Counted from the first letter of the stretch, positions 37,232-45,515 are shown. The stretch: DNA of 64,000 bases from Puniceibacterium sediminis (GCF_900188035.1 NZ_FZNN01000016.1:1-64000), one strand, 5' to 3'. The notes: a model not told the origin generated them from the letters alone. Numbers and translations are program-made.

Positions 37232-38075
37232 TCGTCTCTCGGCTCAGGATGCCCGCAGGCAACTCCGCGCCATTCTGGCAGGTGATCGCTGTGTCCGGCC
37301 GGCCTCGGTCTATGATGCGCTGACGGTACGCGCGGCTTCGCGGTTGGGGTTTGAACTGGCGATGCTGGGCGGGTCCGTTGCGGCGCTGGCGGTGCTGGGC
37401 GCGCCGGATCACGCGCTGCTGTCGCTCGATGAATTCGCAGGCCTGTCCCGGCGCATCTGCCGGGCCGGCGCGCTACCGCTGATCGTCGATGCCGACCACG
37501 GGTTCGGCACAGCGCTGCACGCCATGCGCACGGTCGAGGAACTCGAAGCCGCAGGCGTGGCCGCCATGACGCTTGAGGACACATGCCTGCCCCAGCCCTA
37601 TGGCGCGACAGGGGCCAGTCTGGTGTCGCAGGGCGAAGCGGTGGCGCGGTTGGACGCCGCACTGGCGGCGCGGACCGATCCCGAGTTTGCCATAGTGGCG
37701 CGGACCAATGCGCGGCTTCAGGACGGCGACAGCCTGATCGCGCGGGCGCGGGCATTTGGGGCTGCGGGGGCGGATGCACTGTTTATCACCGGGGCGCGGG
37801 ATCCGGATCTGGTCGCGCGGGTAAGGGATGCGGCGAACCTGCCGCTGATCGTGCCAAAGCCGCAAGGCCCACTGGCCGAGGTCGATCTGGCCACGCATGG
37901 CGTGCGCATCTGCCTGACGCCGCACCGCACGCTGCCTGCTGCAATGGGCGCGGCCTGGGACAGCCTTGCCGATACGCCGGGCGCGCGGGACGTGGCGCGG
38001 CCCGACGATCTGATGGCGGATCTGAGCGAGGCCGCGCGATATGATGCGTTGATCGCGCGCTATCTGGCCGACTGA
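37224..38075 (+). CDS. Isocitrate lyase / PEP mutase family enzyme, oxaloacetate-decarboxylase-like
   Basis: The 283-residue barrel enzyme shows PASVYDALTVRAASRLGFE near residue 25, the metal-binding VDADHGFGTALHAMRTVEEL near 87, and TLEDTCLPQPYG near 115. This matches the PA4872-type branch that decarboxylates oxaloacetate or cleaves related 2-oxo acids, and lacks the KKCGH motif of true isocitrate lyases. Its overlap with tcuB suggests that it handles a product of tricarballylate or aconitate-type catabolism. It converges with the oxidoreductase gene four bases away. Confidence 0.82.
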   Translation: MSDRLSAQDARRQLRAILAGDRCVRPASVYDALTVRAASRLGFELAMLGGSVAALAVLGAPDHALLSLDEFAGLSRRICRAGALPLIVDADHGFGTALHAMRTVEELEAAGVAAMTLEDTCLPQPYGATGASLVSQGEAVARLDAALAARTDPEFAIVARTNARLQDGDSLIARARAFGAAGADALFITGARDPDLVARVRDAANLPLIVPKPQGPLAEVDLATHGVRICLTPHRTLPAAMGAAWDSLADTPGARDVARPDDLMADLSEAARYDALIARYLAD

Positions 38076-38079
38076 AGCG

Positions 38080-38967
38080 TCAGAGACGCGACAGGATCAG
38101 ATCGGCCCGCTTATAAAGATCATCCTCGCCCGGATCGGCCCCAAGATCCGAAATCATCTCCTGCCAGACGGCAGCAGCGGCGGCCATGTGCCCGCCCAGC
38201 CCCAGCTCGTCGACAGTGATGGCGACTTCCTTCATCTCGGCGGCGCGACGGGCACCGTGGACCATCATCCGTTCCAGGTTGTAGGTGCCGCGCGTCCGCC
38301 ATTTGATGTCCGGGTCCGATGCTTCGAGCGAACCGATCACTTCGTCTTCGACCCCGGCGCGGCGGGCAGCAAGGAAACATTCAGCCGTCAGCGCCTCCAT
38401 CCCCTTGATCATCACGGACCGCAGCATCTTGATCGATGAGGCGCGACCAACTTCGTCCCCGGCGGGTTTGGGCTTCATGTCCAGCGCCTTCAGGATGGCC
38501 TCGGCGGCCTCGACATGAGGGCCGGCAATCAAAAGCGGTACGTGATGGCGTTTGGGATAGACCGGCGCCATCACCGCCACATCGACATATCGCCCGCCAG
38601 CGGCGCCGATCACCTCGGCCGAGCGGCGCTTCGTCCCGGGCGCGCAGGAATTGCAGTCAAACCAGACCGTGCCCGGTGCGATCAGCGGCGCCGCGGCCTG
38701 CGCGGCGGCATAGGCCTGATCGGCGGTGACAACGCAGAATACTGCCTCCACCCCGTCTAACGCTGCGGCCAGCCTGTCCTGTCCGTTGACCGCGTGACTG
38801 CCATAGCGGTCCAACAGCGCCTGACGCGTTTCCGGCATGTCCGTCTTGATGTCATAGGCGCGCAGATCACCCGGGCGGGCATCGTTCCACCCGGTCGCAA
38901 AGGCCGTTCCCGCCTCGCCAAATCCCACAAATGCCACGTGATCAGGTCGGTTGGTCGATCCAGTCAT
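38080..38967 (-). CDS. NAD(P)-dependent oxidoreductase, 6-phosphogluconate-dehydrogenase fold
   Basis: The 295-residue enzyme has an N-terminal Rossmann domain (HVAFVGFGEAGTAFATGW, residues 9-26) and a C-terminal helical domain with EVGRASSIKMLRSVMIKGME near 167, where the lysine corresponds to the catalytic residue of beta-hydroxyacid dehydrogenases. It matches the branch with a DUF1932-type C-terminus. The ATG at 38967 follows GAGGGGGG. It is convergent with the tcu unit; a role in oxidising a beta-hydroxy acid from the same pathway is a guess. Confidence 0.82.
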   Translation of the reverse strand: MTGSTNRPDHVAFVGFGEAGTAFATGWNDARPGDLRAYDIKTDMPETRQALLDRYGSHAVNGQDRLAAALDGVEAVFCVVTADQAYAAAQAAAPLIAPGTVWFDCNSCAPGTKRRSAEVIGAAGGRYVDVAVMAPVYPKRHHVPLLIAGPHVEAAEAILKALDMKPKPAGDEVGRASSIKMLRSVMIKGMEALTAECFLAARRAGVEDEVIGSLEASDPDIKWRTRGTYNLERMMVHGARRAAEMKEVAITVDELGLGGHMAAAAAVWQEMISDLGADPGEDDLYKRADLILSRL

Positions 38968-39418
38968 TTCATCCCCCCTCAGGCTGGCCCAAAGATGGCA
39001 GATGCCCCACCAGCAGGCCAGTCGCTATAGACTGTTCTTATGCAAGCGGCAGTGATTTTTAAGGGACTACAGCAATTCAAATCGCGGCGGCAGCCAGATG
39101 CCCGGCCTGCTTCTGGTCTGCGACATCGCGATCACGCCTGCGCGCCGCTCTGTCCGCAATATCCCTGAGGTTCAGATCTGCCGGTTCACGGCCTTCGACC
39201 ATCGGATCGGCGCAGTCTTCAACTCCCGTCACGACTGTCCCGCTTCGCGCAGTTCGGCCACCTCGCAGGGTAAATGTCGCCAGCTGAAACCTGATCTCGT
39301 TTCCCCAGAACCTTTGCGACACCAGCCTTTTGCCTGTCGCCCAGCCATACAGCAGCCATACGCTTTCCATACGGAAACCATACGCACTCCATACGCCGCT
39401 TTTGGGGCAGCAGGTCGG
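38968..39418. other. Intergenic region downstream of pqqE
   Basis: These 451 bases contain the 11-bp repeat array at 39345-39395 and otherwise no clear gene. A 97-codon minus-strand frame at 39077-39370 starts inside the array, lacks a ribosome-binding site and has an Arg/Asp/Ala-rich tail without recognisable domain; I do not call it a gene. The part near 39020-39060 is AT-richer and may hold the promoter of the oxidoreductase gene at 38080. Confidence 0.5.
39345..39395. repeat. Array of 7-bp words CCATACG repeated every 11 bp
   Basis: CCATACA at 39345 and CCATACG at 39356, 39367, 39378 and 39389 recur with an exact 11-bp period, separated by four variable bases (gcag, cttt, gaaa, cact). 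The period is not a multiple of three, so it is not a peptide repeat. Seven fixed plus four free bases is the geometry of OmpR/PhoB-type response-regulator boxes. It starts 24 bases past the pqqE stop. Confidence 0.85.
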
Positions 39419-40528
39419 CTACTCGACCGTCTCGGGAACCGGTTTTCCGGGCGCAGATCGATAGATCAGATCCTGACCTTCGGCGCACGCATGGGCATCC
39501 GCCTGAACCTGCAAGGCACCGTGATGCGGCGATTTTATGCACACCGGATCGACCGCGTTGGCATCGCCGACAATGGCCATCGCCTGACAGCGGCAGCCGC
39601 CAAAATCGACCGTCTTGCGTTCGCAACTCTTGCAGGGATCCTGCATCCAGTCGGTCCCACGATAGGCCTGAAAGGCAGACCCTTCATACCATATCTTGTG
39701 AAGGGGGGTTTCCTTCACGTTATCAAACACCAGATGTGGAATGGTCTCTGCCGCGTGGCACGGCAGCACTTTCCCCTCTGGCGTCACGTTCAGGCCGGTG
39801 GTTCCCCAGCCCCCCATGCAGCGTTTGGGATAATCCGAATGGTAATCCGCAGGCACATAATCAATGACCAGCTTGCCCCTCAGCCGCGCACGGGCCTCGA
39901 TCACGATGGTATCCGCCTCGCGCGCCTGTTCGCGTGTCGGCATCAGCGTATCACGGTTTTTCAGCGCCCAGCCGTGGAACTGCACCGTCGCCACCTCGAT
40001 CCGCCGCGCGCCCATTTCCAAAGCCATTTCAATGGCTCTCGGCAGTTGGTGCAGATTTCGGCGGTGCAGCACAGCGTTCAGTGTCAGCGGGAATCCGATG
40101 GCCTTGATCCACTCGGCGACCTGCATCTTGCGCTTGAATCCGCCCTTGTAGCCGCCGATCTGGTCGGCCATCTCGGCATCGGTTCCCTGAAGCGACAGCT
40201 GGATGTGATCCAGCCCCGCCGCATCCAGTTCGTTCAGACGCCGCTCGGACAACCCGATCCCGGACGTAATCAGGTTGATATACAACCCTGCATCCCGGGC
40301 CGCCTGCACCAGTTCCACAAGATCCCGGCGCGATGCAGGTTCCCCCCCGGACAGATGCAGCTGCAAAACACCCAGATCGGCGGCCTGACGGAACACCGAT
40401 TTCCACGTTTCCGTGTCGATTTCCTGATCAATCCGGGCCAGTTCCAACGGGTTCGAACAATAGGGGCAGGACAACGGGCAACGGTGCGTCAGCTCGGCCA
40501 GCATGGCGATTGGGGGGCGGGCGGTCAT
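39419..40528 (-). CDS. pqqE: PQQ biosynthesis radical SAM protein
   Basis: The 369-residue enzyme makes the carbon-carbon bond between Glu16 and Tyr20 of PqqA, the first step of pyrroloquinoline quinone synthesis. The radical SAM cluster is CPLSCPYC (Cys17, Cys21, Cys24), and a C-terminal SPASM region has cysteines in DPCKSCERKTVDFGGCRCQA near residue 305. Its ATG overlaps the pqqD stop (ATGA). It is the last gene of the leftward pqqABCDE operon. Confidence 0.96.
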   Translation of the reverse strand: MTARPPIAMLAELTHRCPLSCPYCSNPLELARIDQEIDTETWKSVFRQAADLGVLQLHLSGGEPASRRDLVELVQAARDAGLYINLITSGIGLSERRLNELDAAGLDHIQLSLQGTDAEMADQIGGYKGGFKRKMQVAEWIKAIGFPLTLNAVLHRRNLHQLPRAIEMALEMGARRIEVATVQFHGWALKNRDTLMPTREQAREADTIVIEARARLRGKLVIDYVPADYHSDYPKRCMGGWGTTGLNVTPEGKVLPCHAAETIPHLVFDNVKETPLHKIWYEGSAFQAYRGTDWMQDPCKSCERKTVDFGGCRCQAMAIVGDANAVDPVCIKSPHHGALQVQADAHACAEGQDLIYRSAPGKPVPETVE

Positions 40529-40803
40529 GGCTGAACCTCCAGAAAACGCCTGTCCCGCAGGGCACCCAGGAAGCCAGCGGAATCCTTGGCGATATCCTCG
40601 GCGGGGGCGTTGTATTTAGCGGCCAGTGCGGCCGTGATCTCGCCAAAGCTGCGCTGCCCGTCGATCTCGGTCAGGATGGCGTGGCCGATGGTGTCCAGCG
40701 TGATGGCGCGTTCGGGCGCAAGCAGCACCCAGGCGTCCCGCACACGGTCACGGTGCACCCGCACGCCGCGGGGCAGAAAGGGTATGTCGTCCGCGGTGAT
40801 CAT
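40525..40803 (-). CDS. pqqD: PQQ biosynthesis peptide chaperone
   Basis: The 92-residue protein binds PqqA and presents it to PqqE. Its sequence has the PqqD pattern: PFLPRGVRVHRDRVRDAWVL near the N-terminus, then GHAILTEIDGQRSFGEITAAL and AKDSAGFLGALRDRRFLEV as a winged-helix-like fold. It overlaps pqqC and pqqE by ATGA at both ends, so synthesis of the three is coupled. Confidence 0.95.
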   Translation of the reverse strand: MITADDIPFLPRGVRVHRDRVRDAWVLLAPERAITLDTIGHAILTEIDGQRSFGEITAALAAKYNAPAEDIAKDSAGFLGALRDRRFLEVQP

Positions 40804-41561
40804 GACGCCTTTGCCGTCTTGGCGGCGACTGCCAGACCCTCATGCGGCTGCCACGCGCCCGGCGGAATGCGGGCCGGGGCCACATAGGCCGAATAAAGCG
40901 CATCAAGCTGGGACCAAAGCACATCCGTCTTGAACTCCAGCGCCTTTGCCGCAGCGTCCTGCTTTTCCTGCGTGTCCGCCTGATCCAGCACCCAGGCCAA
41001 GCCAAAGGCCACGTCCTTGGGGGCCTCCTTCAGGCGGTTCTGGAAATATGAGAGTGAGGAATCATCCGCAAAATCATAGTTTTGCAGCAACCCGGCAATC
41101 CGATCCTTGTGGATCTGCGGCGCAAACAATTCGGTCAGGGATGCGGCCACGGCTTCGAGCAGGGACTTGTCGCGCACATAGCGGACATAGGCATCAACGG
41201 CGAATTTTGTCGCGGGCAGCACGCCCTTGGTCGAGGCGACATAGTCACGGTCCAGCCCCACGGCTTCGGCCAGCCGCAGCCAGCGCTGAATGCCGCCTTC
41301 GTTGGTGTCGGTGCCGTCATGATCCTCGATCCGGCTCCGCCAGATCTTGCGCAGCTTGGGGTCTTCGACGCGGGACATGAATGCCGCGTCCTTCATCGGG
41401 ATCGAATGCTGGTAATAGTAGCGGTTTATCACCCAGGCGCGCACCTGATCGGGGGTGCAGTTGCCACCGTGCAGCAGGTGGTGAAACGGATGCTTGTCGT
41501 GATAACGCTCGGCACCGATCTGGCGCAGGCGGGCTTCAAAATCTTCGCGGCTCTGGGTCAT
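40800..41561 (-). CDS. pqqC: Pyrroloquinoline-quinone synthase
   Basis: The 253-residue all-helical oxidase catalyses the final ring closure and oxidation giving PQQ, without cofactor. Family blocks include HPFHHLLHGGNCTPDQVRAW near residue 22, NRYYYQHSIPMKDAAFMSR near 43, and SLTELFAPQIHKDRI near 148. The start at 41561 overlaps the pqqB stop; an extension to 41597 would lie inside pqqB. Length is normal. Confidence 0.96.
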   Translation of the reverse strand: MTQSREDFEARLRQIGAERYHDKHPFHHLLHGGNCTPDQVRAWVINRYYYQHSIPMKDAAFMSRVEDPKLRKIWRSRIEDHDGTDTNEGGIQRWLRLAEAVGLDRDYVASTKGVLPATKFAVDAYVRYVRDKSLLEAVAASLTELFAPQIHKDRIAGLLQNYDFADDSSLSYFQNRLKEAPKDVAFGLAWVLDQADTQEKQDAAAKALEFKTDVLWSQLDALYSAYVAPARIPPGAWQPHEGLAVAAKTAKAS

Positions 41562-42454
41562 GTGGTGATCTCCATTCCGTCCTGTCCGATGGTCCATCCC
41601 GCCGCTTCGGCGCTGGCGCGTTGGCTCGAATCGGGCCGAAGCACAGGGTTGGTGTTGTTCATGTGGACAAAGACCTTGCGGCCCACGTCCAGCTGTTCAA
41701 AGGCGGCGATCGACCCGTCCGGCCCGCTCATTGACATGTGCCCCATGCGCTTGCCGGTCTTGGATCCCAACCCCGCCAGAACCATCTCGTCATCCTGCCA
41801 CAGCGTGCCGTCGAAAAACACCAAAGCCGCGCCGTTCAGACGCGCGCGCAGGTCATCGTTCAGCATGGCGCACCCAGGGATATAATAGGCGTCCGTGTCG
41901 CCCGCCTGCAGATGCACGCCGACGGTCTGATCGCCGATCAGGTCGGTCTGCACGGTCTCGCCCTCCAGATACAGCGGCACCTTGCCGGGTACGGGGAACA
42001 GGGTTGCCGTCAATCCAGGCGCGATCTCGGCCGGGTGATTCAGCGCGATGGTCGTACGGTTAACCACCTTTTCATTAAGCGCTGCAAAAATCGGGTTTGC
42101 GTCCAGCACTTCGTGAATGCCGGGCGTTGCGAAAACGGTAAAGGGCTGCATTTCCCGCAGGGTCAACAAACCCGCCACATGGTCGATGTCACCATTGGTC
42201 AGCAGGACAGAGCGCAGCGGCATCTCGCGCAGGCCCGTCGGATGCAGGGCAGGACAGTCGGCCATTTGCTGGCGAATATCGGGCGAAGCGTTGAGGATGG
42301 CCCAATCGACTCCATTGGCGCTGACCGCCAGTGAGGATTGGGTTTGTGCGGGAATCTTGCCCGCTCGGGCAAGGTTGCAGTTCTTGCAACCGCAATTCCA
42401 TTGGGGCAGTCCGCCACCGGCAGCTGCCCCTAGGATGCGCGCGCGGAATGTCAT
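41558..42454 (-). CDS. pqqB: PQQ biosynthesis metallo-hydrolase
   Basis: The 298-residue protein has the metallo-beta-lactamase fold. It starts ILGAAAGGGLPQWNCGCKNC, the hallmark PqqB N-terminus with zinc-binding cysteines, and has TNGDIDHVAGLLTLRE near residue 86 in place of the usual HxHxDH motif. Family proteins hydroxylate the Glu-Tyr intermediate. GGAGGG precedes the ATG, 22 bases after pqqA. Confidence 0.95.
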   Translation of the reverse strand: MTFRARILGAAAGGGLPQWNCGCKNCNLARAGKIPAQTQSSLAVSANGVDWAILNASPDIRQQMADCPALHPTGLREMPLRSVLLTNGDIDHVAGLLTLREMQPFTVFATPGIHEVLDANPIFAALNEKVVNRTTIALNHPAEIAPGLTATLFPVPGKVPLYLEGETVQTDLIGDQTVGVHLQAGDTDAYYIPGCAMLNDDLRARLNGAALVFFDGTLWQDDEMVLAGLGSKTGKRMGHMSMSGPDGSIAAFEQLDVGRKVFVHMNNTNPVLRPDSSQRASAEAAGWTIGQDGMEITT

Positions 42455-42476
42455 TCAACCCTCCGCGCGCTGATTT

Positions 42477-42572
42477 TCAGAACAGGACGCCGGCGTCGTC
42501 TGCGTCAGGTCCGTACATGTTGATTTCCATGCCGCACTCGATTTCGCGGATGATGGGTTTTGCCCAAGCCAT
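42477..42572 (-). CDS. pqqA: PQQ precursor peptide
   Basis: A 31-codon frame starts at an ATG (complement of 42570-42572) with AGGAGG eight bases upstream and ends at TGA (42477-42479). It begins MAWAKPIIREIECGMEINMY, placing Glu16 and Tyr20 with the required three-residue spacing; these two residues become PQQ. The C-terminal tail (GPDADDAGVLF) is longer than the common 23-29-residue PqqA. It heads the pqq operon, with 114 bases of upstream space for a promoter after the response-regulator gene. Confidence 0.95.
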   Translation of the reverse strand: MAWAKPIIREIECGMEINMYGPDADDAGVLF

Positions 42573-42686
42573 GATATTTCCTCCTCAGGATTTGTTACGT
42601 GAACACCTTCGAAGGCTGGGCCATGTTGCGATTCCAGGCAATTCTTATGTTCTAAGAAAAAATAAAAATCGTTTTGTATCAATGCA

Positions 42687-43373
42687 TTAATCCAAATCTG
42701 GCGCGGTGCCATCCAGCATGAAACCACGGTTGCGCAGCGTCTTGATCTCGAATCCGAAGTCGGCTGACGGGTCGAGCTTGCGTCGCAGGTAGCCAAGATA
42801 GACGTCCACGACATTTTCCGAACTGGTACCTTCCCCGGCCCACAGTGCATCAAAAATCCGGCCGCGTGACTGCGCCTCTCCGGCGTGGCGGGCAAGCAGC
42901 TGCAGCAGGCCGAATTCCCGCTCTGTCAGCACCACTTCCCGCGTTGAACAGATCACCTTGCGGGTTGCCGGGTCCAGCCTGGCGCGGCGCGGTTTTTCGC
43001 TGTGCGCGCGGCGTTCCTGTACCTTCAGCCGTGCCACCAGCTCATCGAACGAGAATGGCTTGACGATATAGTCGTCGGCCCCGGCCTCAAGGCCCCGGGC
43101 GCGATCATCCACCTCGGACAGGGCCGAAAGCATCACGATGGGCAAGCCGATCCCTTCGCCCCGCAATGCGCGCACCAGATCGATGCCGCTGTCCGCGCCG
43201 ATCATCACATCAATGATCGCGGCGCCAAAAGGATCTTCGCGCAACAATTTCATTGCGGAATCAACTCGATGCTCGGTCACCGTATCATAGCCGTGCAGCG
43301 CCAGCCCCCGCGCCAGCGCCGAGGTGATCTCGGGGTCGTCATCAACAATCAGGATGCGGGTCGGGGTGCTCAT
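42687..43373 (-). CDS. OmpR-family response regulator upstream of pqqA
   Basis: The 228-residue protein has a receiver domain (residues 5-118; acidic pocket D11-D13, phospho-acceptor Asp55 in AAIIDVMIG, Lys near 104 in YIVKPFS) and a winged-helix DNA-binding domain (about 130-225, with LTEREFGLLQLLARHAGEAQ and SSENVVDVYLGYLRRKLD). It lies nine bases after the histidine-kinase gene and directly upstream of pqqA on the same strand. Control of PQQ synthesis is likely; the 11-bp repeat array at 39345 has matching geometry. Confidence 0.92.
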   Translation of the reverse strand: MSTPTRILIVDDDPEITSALARGLALHGYDTVTEHRVDSAMKLLREDPFGAAIIDVMIGADSGIDLVRALRGEGIGLPIVMLSALSEVDDRARGLEAGADDYIVKPFSFDELVARLKVQERRAHSEKPRRARLDPATRKVICSTREVVLTEREFGLLQLLARHAGEAQSRGRIFDALWAGEGTSSENVVDVYLGYLRRKLDPSADFGFEIKTLRNRGFMLDGTAPDLD

Positions 43374-43382
43374 CCGGTGACC

Positions 43383-45023
43383 CTAGGCCGCGTCCAGAGG
43401 CAAGCCCACCGTGACTTTTGTCCCGGGTGCCACGCCGAGTGCATCGGCGCGGGGCAGCGGGCTGTTAACCGCGATGGTGCCGCCCTGCTGTTCGACCACC
43501 CATTTTGCCAGCGCCAGACCAATGCCGAACCCTTCTGCCTTGGCACCGCTGCGCCCCTGCCCAAAGCGTTCAAAAACTGTGGCCTGATCCTCGGCGGCAA
43601 TGCCGGGGCCATTATCGGTGACGTGGATCAGACCCATGCCGTCCGCCTGTCCGGTGTGCAGATCAATGCGGCCCCCCGCACGGGCATGGCGCACGGCGTT
43701 CTGGACCAACCCCGTCACAACCTGGCGCACCCAGTTCGGGTCCCCGATCACAAACAGTGGGGCAGGGGGCGCACAGGTCAGTGTCATGCCCGCGCTGCGG
43801 ACCTCGGCGCTTGTATCCTCGGCGGCCTCGCGCATGACCTCGCCCAGATCAAAGCGCGCGGCAGACAGGGCAAGCTGCCCGGTTTCAGAGCGTGCAATCC
43901 GCAACAGATCGTCAATCCGCCGGTTCAGCCGCAGCGCCCGGTTCTGGATCGTTTCAAAGGAGGCCACATGCGACGGGTCCGCACCGGCAGGAACCTTCAA
44001 TCCGAGCTGCGCCTCCATCAGAATGACAGTCAGCGGCGTCCGCAATTCGTGGCTGATATCGGCGAAAAAGCGGCGGCGGTTCTCGTCCGTCCGGGCCAGT
44101 TCGGCATTGGCCGCGCGCAACGCCTCGGTGCGTTCGGCGATGGTTGCGTTCAGACGGGTCCATTCCTCATCCACCGCTGCCTTGCGCTGCGCAAGCGCGC
44201 CCGCCATCCGGTTGGTTTCGTTGAAAAGTTGCCCGATTTCATCCGTCTGACTGTCGGGCAGGGCGATGGCGAAATCCTCCTGCCCGATCTTACGGGCCGC
44301 GTCGCGCAACAGATTCAACCGCTCAAATTGCGGCCGAACAAGCCCGAGGTAGAACCCCGTCATAAGCAACAGGGTCGCGGTGGCGATGCCAAACGCGATC
44401 CATGTCAGCCTGCGACGCAGATCTTCGATACCCGACAGGATATCGTTGCGCGCGCGCACTTCGTTGGTGATCACGCTGTTCAGCAGGGGGTCGAACCCGA
44501 TCGCAAAGATGTCGATGTAGCCTTGCAACCGTTCCCGGTCTGCCGCCGGGGACAGAAATGCATCGCGGGTGGAAAGGAACAAGGCTTCCATTCGCGCAAT
44601 GCCGATGCTCTGCGTGGCGCGGCGCGACTGTTCGTCCAGCCCCAGGGCACGGGCCTCTTCCACCGCCGCCTCTAGATCCTCACGCAGATGGGAAAATGTA
44701 AGCGTGACGTTTCTGGTGATGCTGTCCAGCCGGGCCGTGCGTTCTTCGATCGGCAGGATCGACTGGATCGCTTCGGCGGCGACGACGATGAACGTCGACA
44801 CCTGGGTCGACAGGACCGAATACCGCTCGATTCGCTTCTCAGCGGCCAGAGATGCGTCGATTCGCGCGGATACCCGCTCCATGCCGATCACGATCAGTGC
44901 AGTGGTCGCCAGCGCCGCCAAACCCAGCAACAAGGCCCCAAGCCCCAGCCGCGCCCGCAGCGATAAAACTCGTTTTGTTTTGAAATAATCTGAGGGTATT
45001 GGCTGATTTTCAGGGGCAGACAT
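43383..45023 (-). CDS. Sensor histidine kinase upstream of pqqA
   Basis: The 546-residue membrane kinase has a first membrane segment near residues 25-47 (ARLGLGALLLGLAALATTAL), a predicted periplasmic helical sensor of about 170 residues, a second segment near 215-240, a HAMP region, an H-box FFADISHELRTPLTV near 329 and an HATPase domain with NAVRHARAGG and DNGPGIAAEDQ. The start at 45023 is favoured for a short cytoplasmic N-terminus; the frame continues to 45086. The ligand is unknown; an alcohol or aldose oxidised by a quinoprotein would fit the pqq context. Confidence 0.9.
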   Translation of the reverse strand: MSAPENQPIPSDYFKTKRVLSLRARLGLGALLLGLAALATTALIVIGMERVSARIDASLAAEKRIERYSVLSTQVSTFIVVAAEAIQSILPIEERTARLDSITRNVTLTFSHLREDLEAAVEEARALGLDEQSRRATQSIGIARMEALFLSTRDAFLSPAADRERLQGYIDIFAIGFDPLLNSVITNEVRARNDILSGIEDLRRRLTWIAFGIATATLLLMTGFYLGLVRPQFERLNLLRDAARKIGQEDFAIALPDSQTDEIGQLFNETNRMAGALAQRKAAVDEEWTRLNATIAERTEALRAANAELARTDENRRRFFADISHELRTPLTVILMEAQLGLKVPAGADPSHVASFETIQNRALRLNRRIDDLLRIARSETGQLALSAARFDLGEVMREAAEDTSAEVRSAGMTLTCAPPAPLFVIGDPNWVRQVVTGLVQNAVRHARAGGRIDLHTGQADGMGLIHVTDNGPGIAAEDQATVFERFGQGRSGAKAEGFGIGLALAKWVVEQQGGTIAVNSPLPRADALGVAPGTKVTVGLPLDAA

Positions 45024-45183
45024 TCGATTTTTGCCCACTTCTTTGGCGTATGCACAATAAGTGCGCCAAAATCTGGGGCGTCGCATATAGCGGCCCCCGA
45101 GTTCCGGCGAGTTATACAGACATTTACCTCTTTGTATTTCAATAGTGCACTACGACCATTGATTGACTTGACAAGAGGATGCC

Positions 45184-45387
45184 ATGATAGAGCTGTTTTT
45201 TGTTACTTGCCTGAGCGTGTCCCCGACGGACTGTCAGGATCGCAGCATGTTGTTTACAGACATCACACCGATGACTTGCATGATGGGCGCACAGCCTGAG
45301 CTCGCCAAATGGGCGAATGAACATCCCAACTGGCAGGTTGCCCGTTGGAAATGCCAGATGCTGCGATCCGCCGAGGTCGAGGCCTGA
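45184..45387 (+). CDS. Small conserved cysteine-containing protein, 67 residues
   Basis: This 67-residue frame starts at ATG 45184 with AGAGG upstream. The sequence MIELFFVTCLSVSPTDCQDR, followed by TPMTCMMGAQPELAKWANEHP and a terminal RWKC, resembles short proteins I recall from many Rhodobacteraceae that have four conserved cysteines and no known function. The hydrophobic N-terminus (FFVTCL) is too short for a classical signal peptide. It is divergent from the kinase gene and convergent with the IclR side. Confidence 0.75.
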   Translation: MIELFFVTCLSVSPTDCQDRSMLFTDITPMTCMMGAQPELAKWANEHPNWQVARWKCQMLRSAEVEA

Positions 45388-45393
45388 TGCGCA

Positions 45394-45504
45394 TTACGCG
45401 GCCTTGTATGAATTGATACTGAATGCTGCGGCTTCCGGGCTGGCATATCCAATTGCCACCTGCTGTCGTGGCATCTGATACGCATTCGGGGCGCGTGCTG
45501 ACAT
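45394..45504 (-). CDS. Possible 36-residue protein downstream of the IclR gene
   Basis: A 36-codon frame starts 12 bases after the IclR stop and ends at TAA 45394-45396. It reads MSARAPNAYQMPRQQVAIGY, then ASPEAAAFSINSYKAA, with a balanced composition unlike antisense noise. No strong ribosome-binding site is seen, though coupling from the IclR gene is possible. It may equally be chance. Confidence 0.3.
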   Translation of the reverse strand: MSARAPNAYQMPRQQVAIGYASPEAAAFSINSYKAA

Positions 45505-45515
45505 CTGGGCCGAGC

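Noticed and set aside
39077-39370. 97-codon minus-strand frame downstream of pqqE
   Set aside because: Its start lies inside the 11-bp repeat array, no ribosome-binding site is seen, and the charged low-complexity tail suggests chance; it would need homologues to be accepted.
39345-39395. CRISPR-like repeat
   Set aside because: The unit is only 7 bp with 4-bp gaps and there are no cas genes; it is far too short for a CRISPR array.
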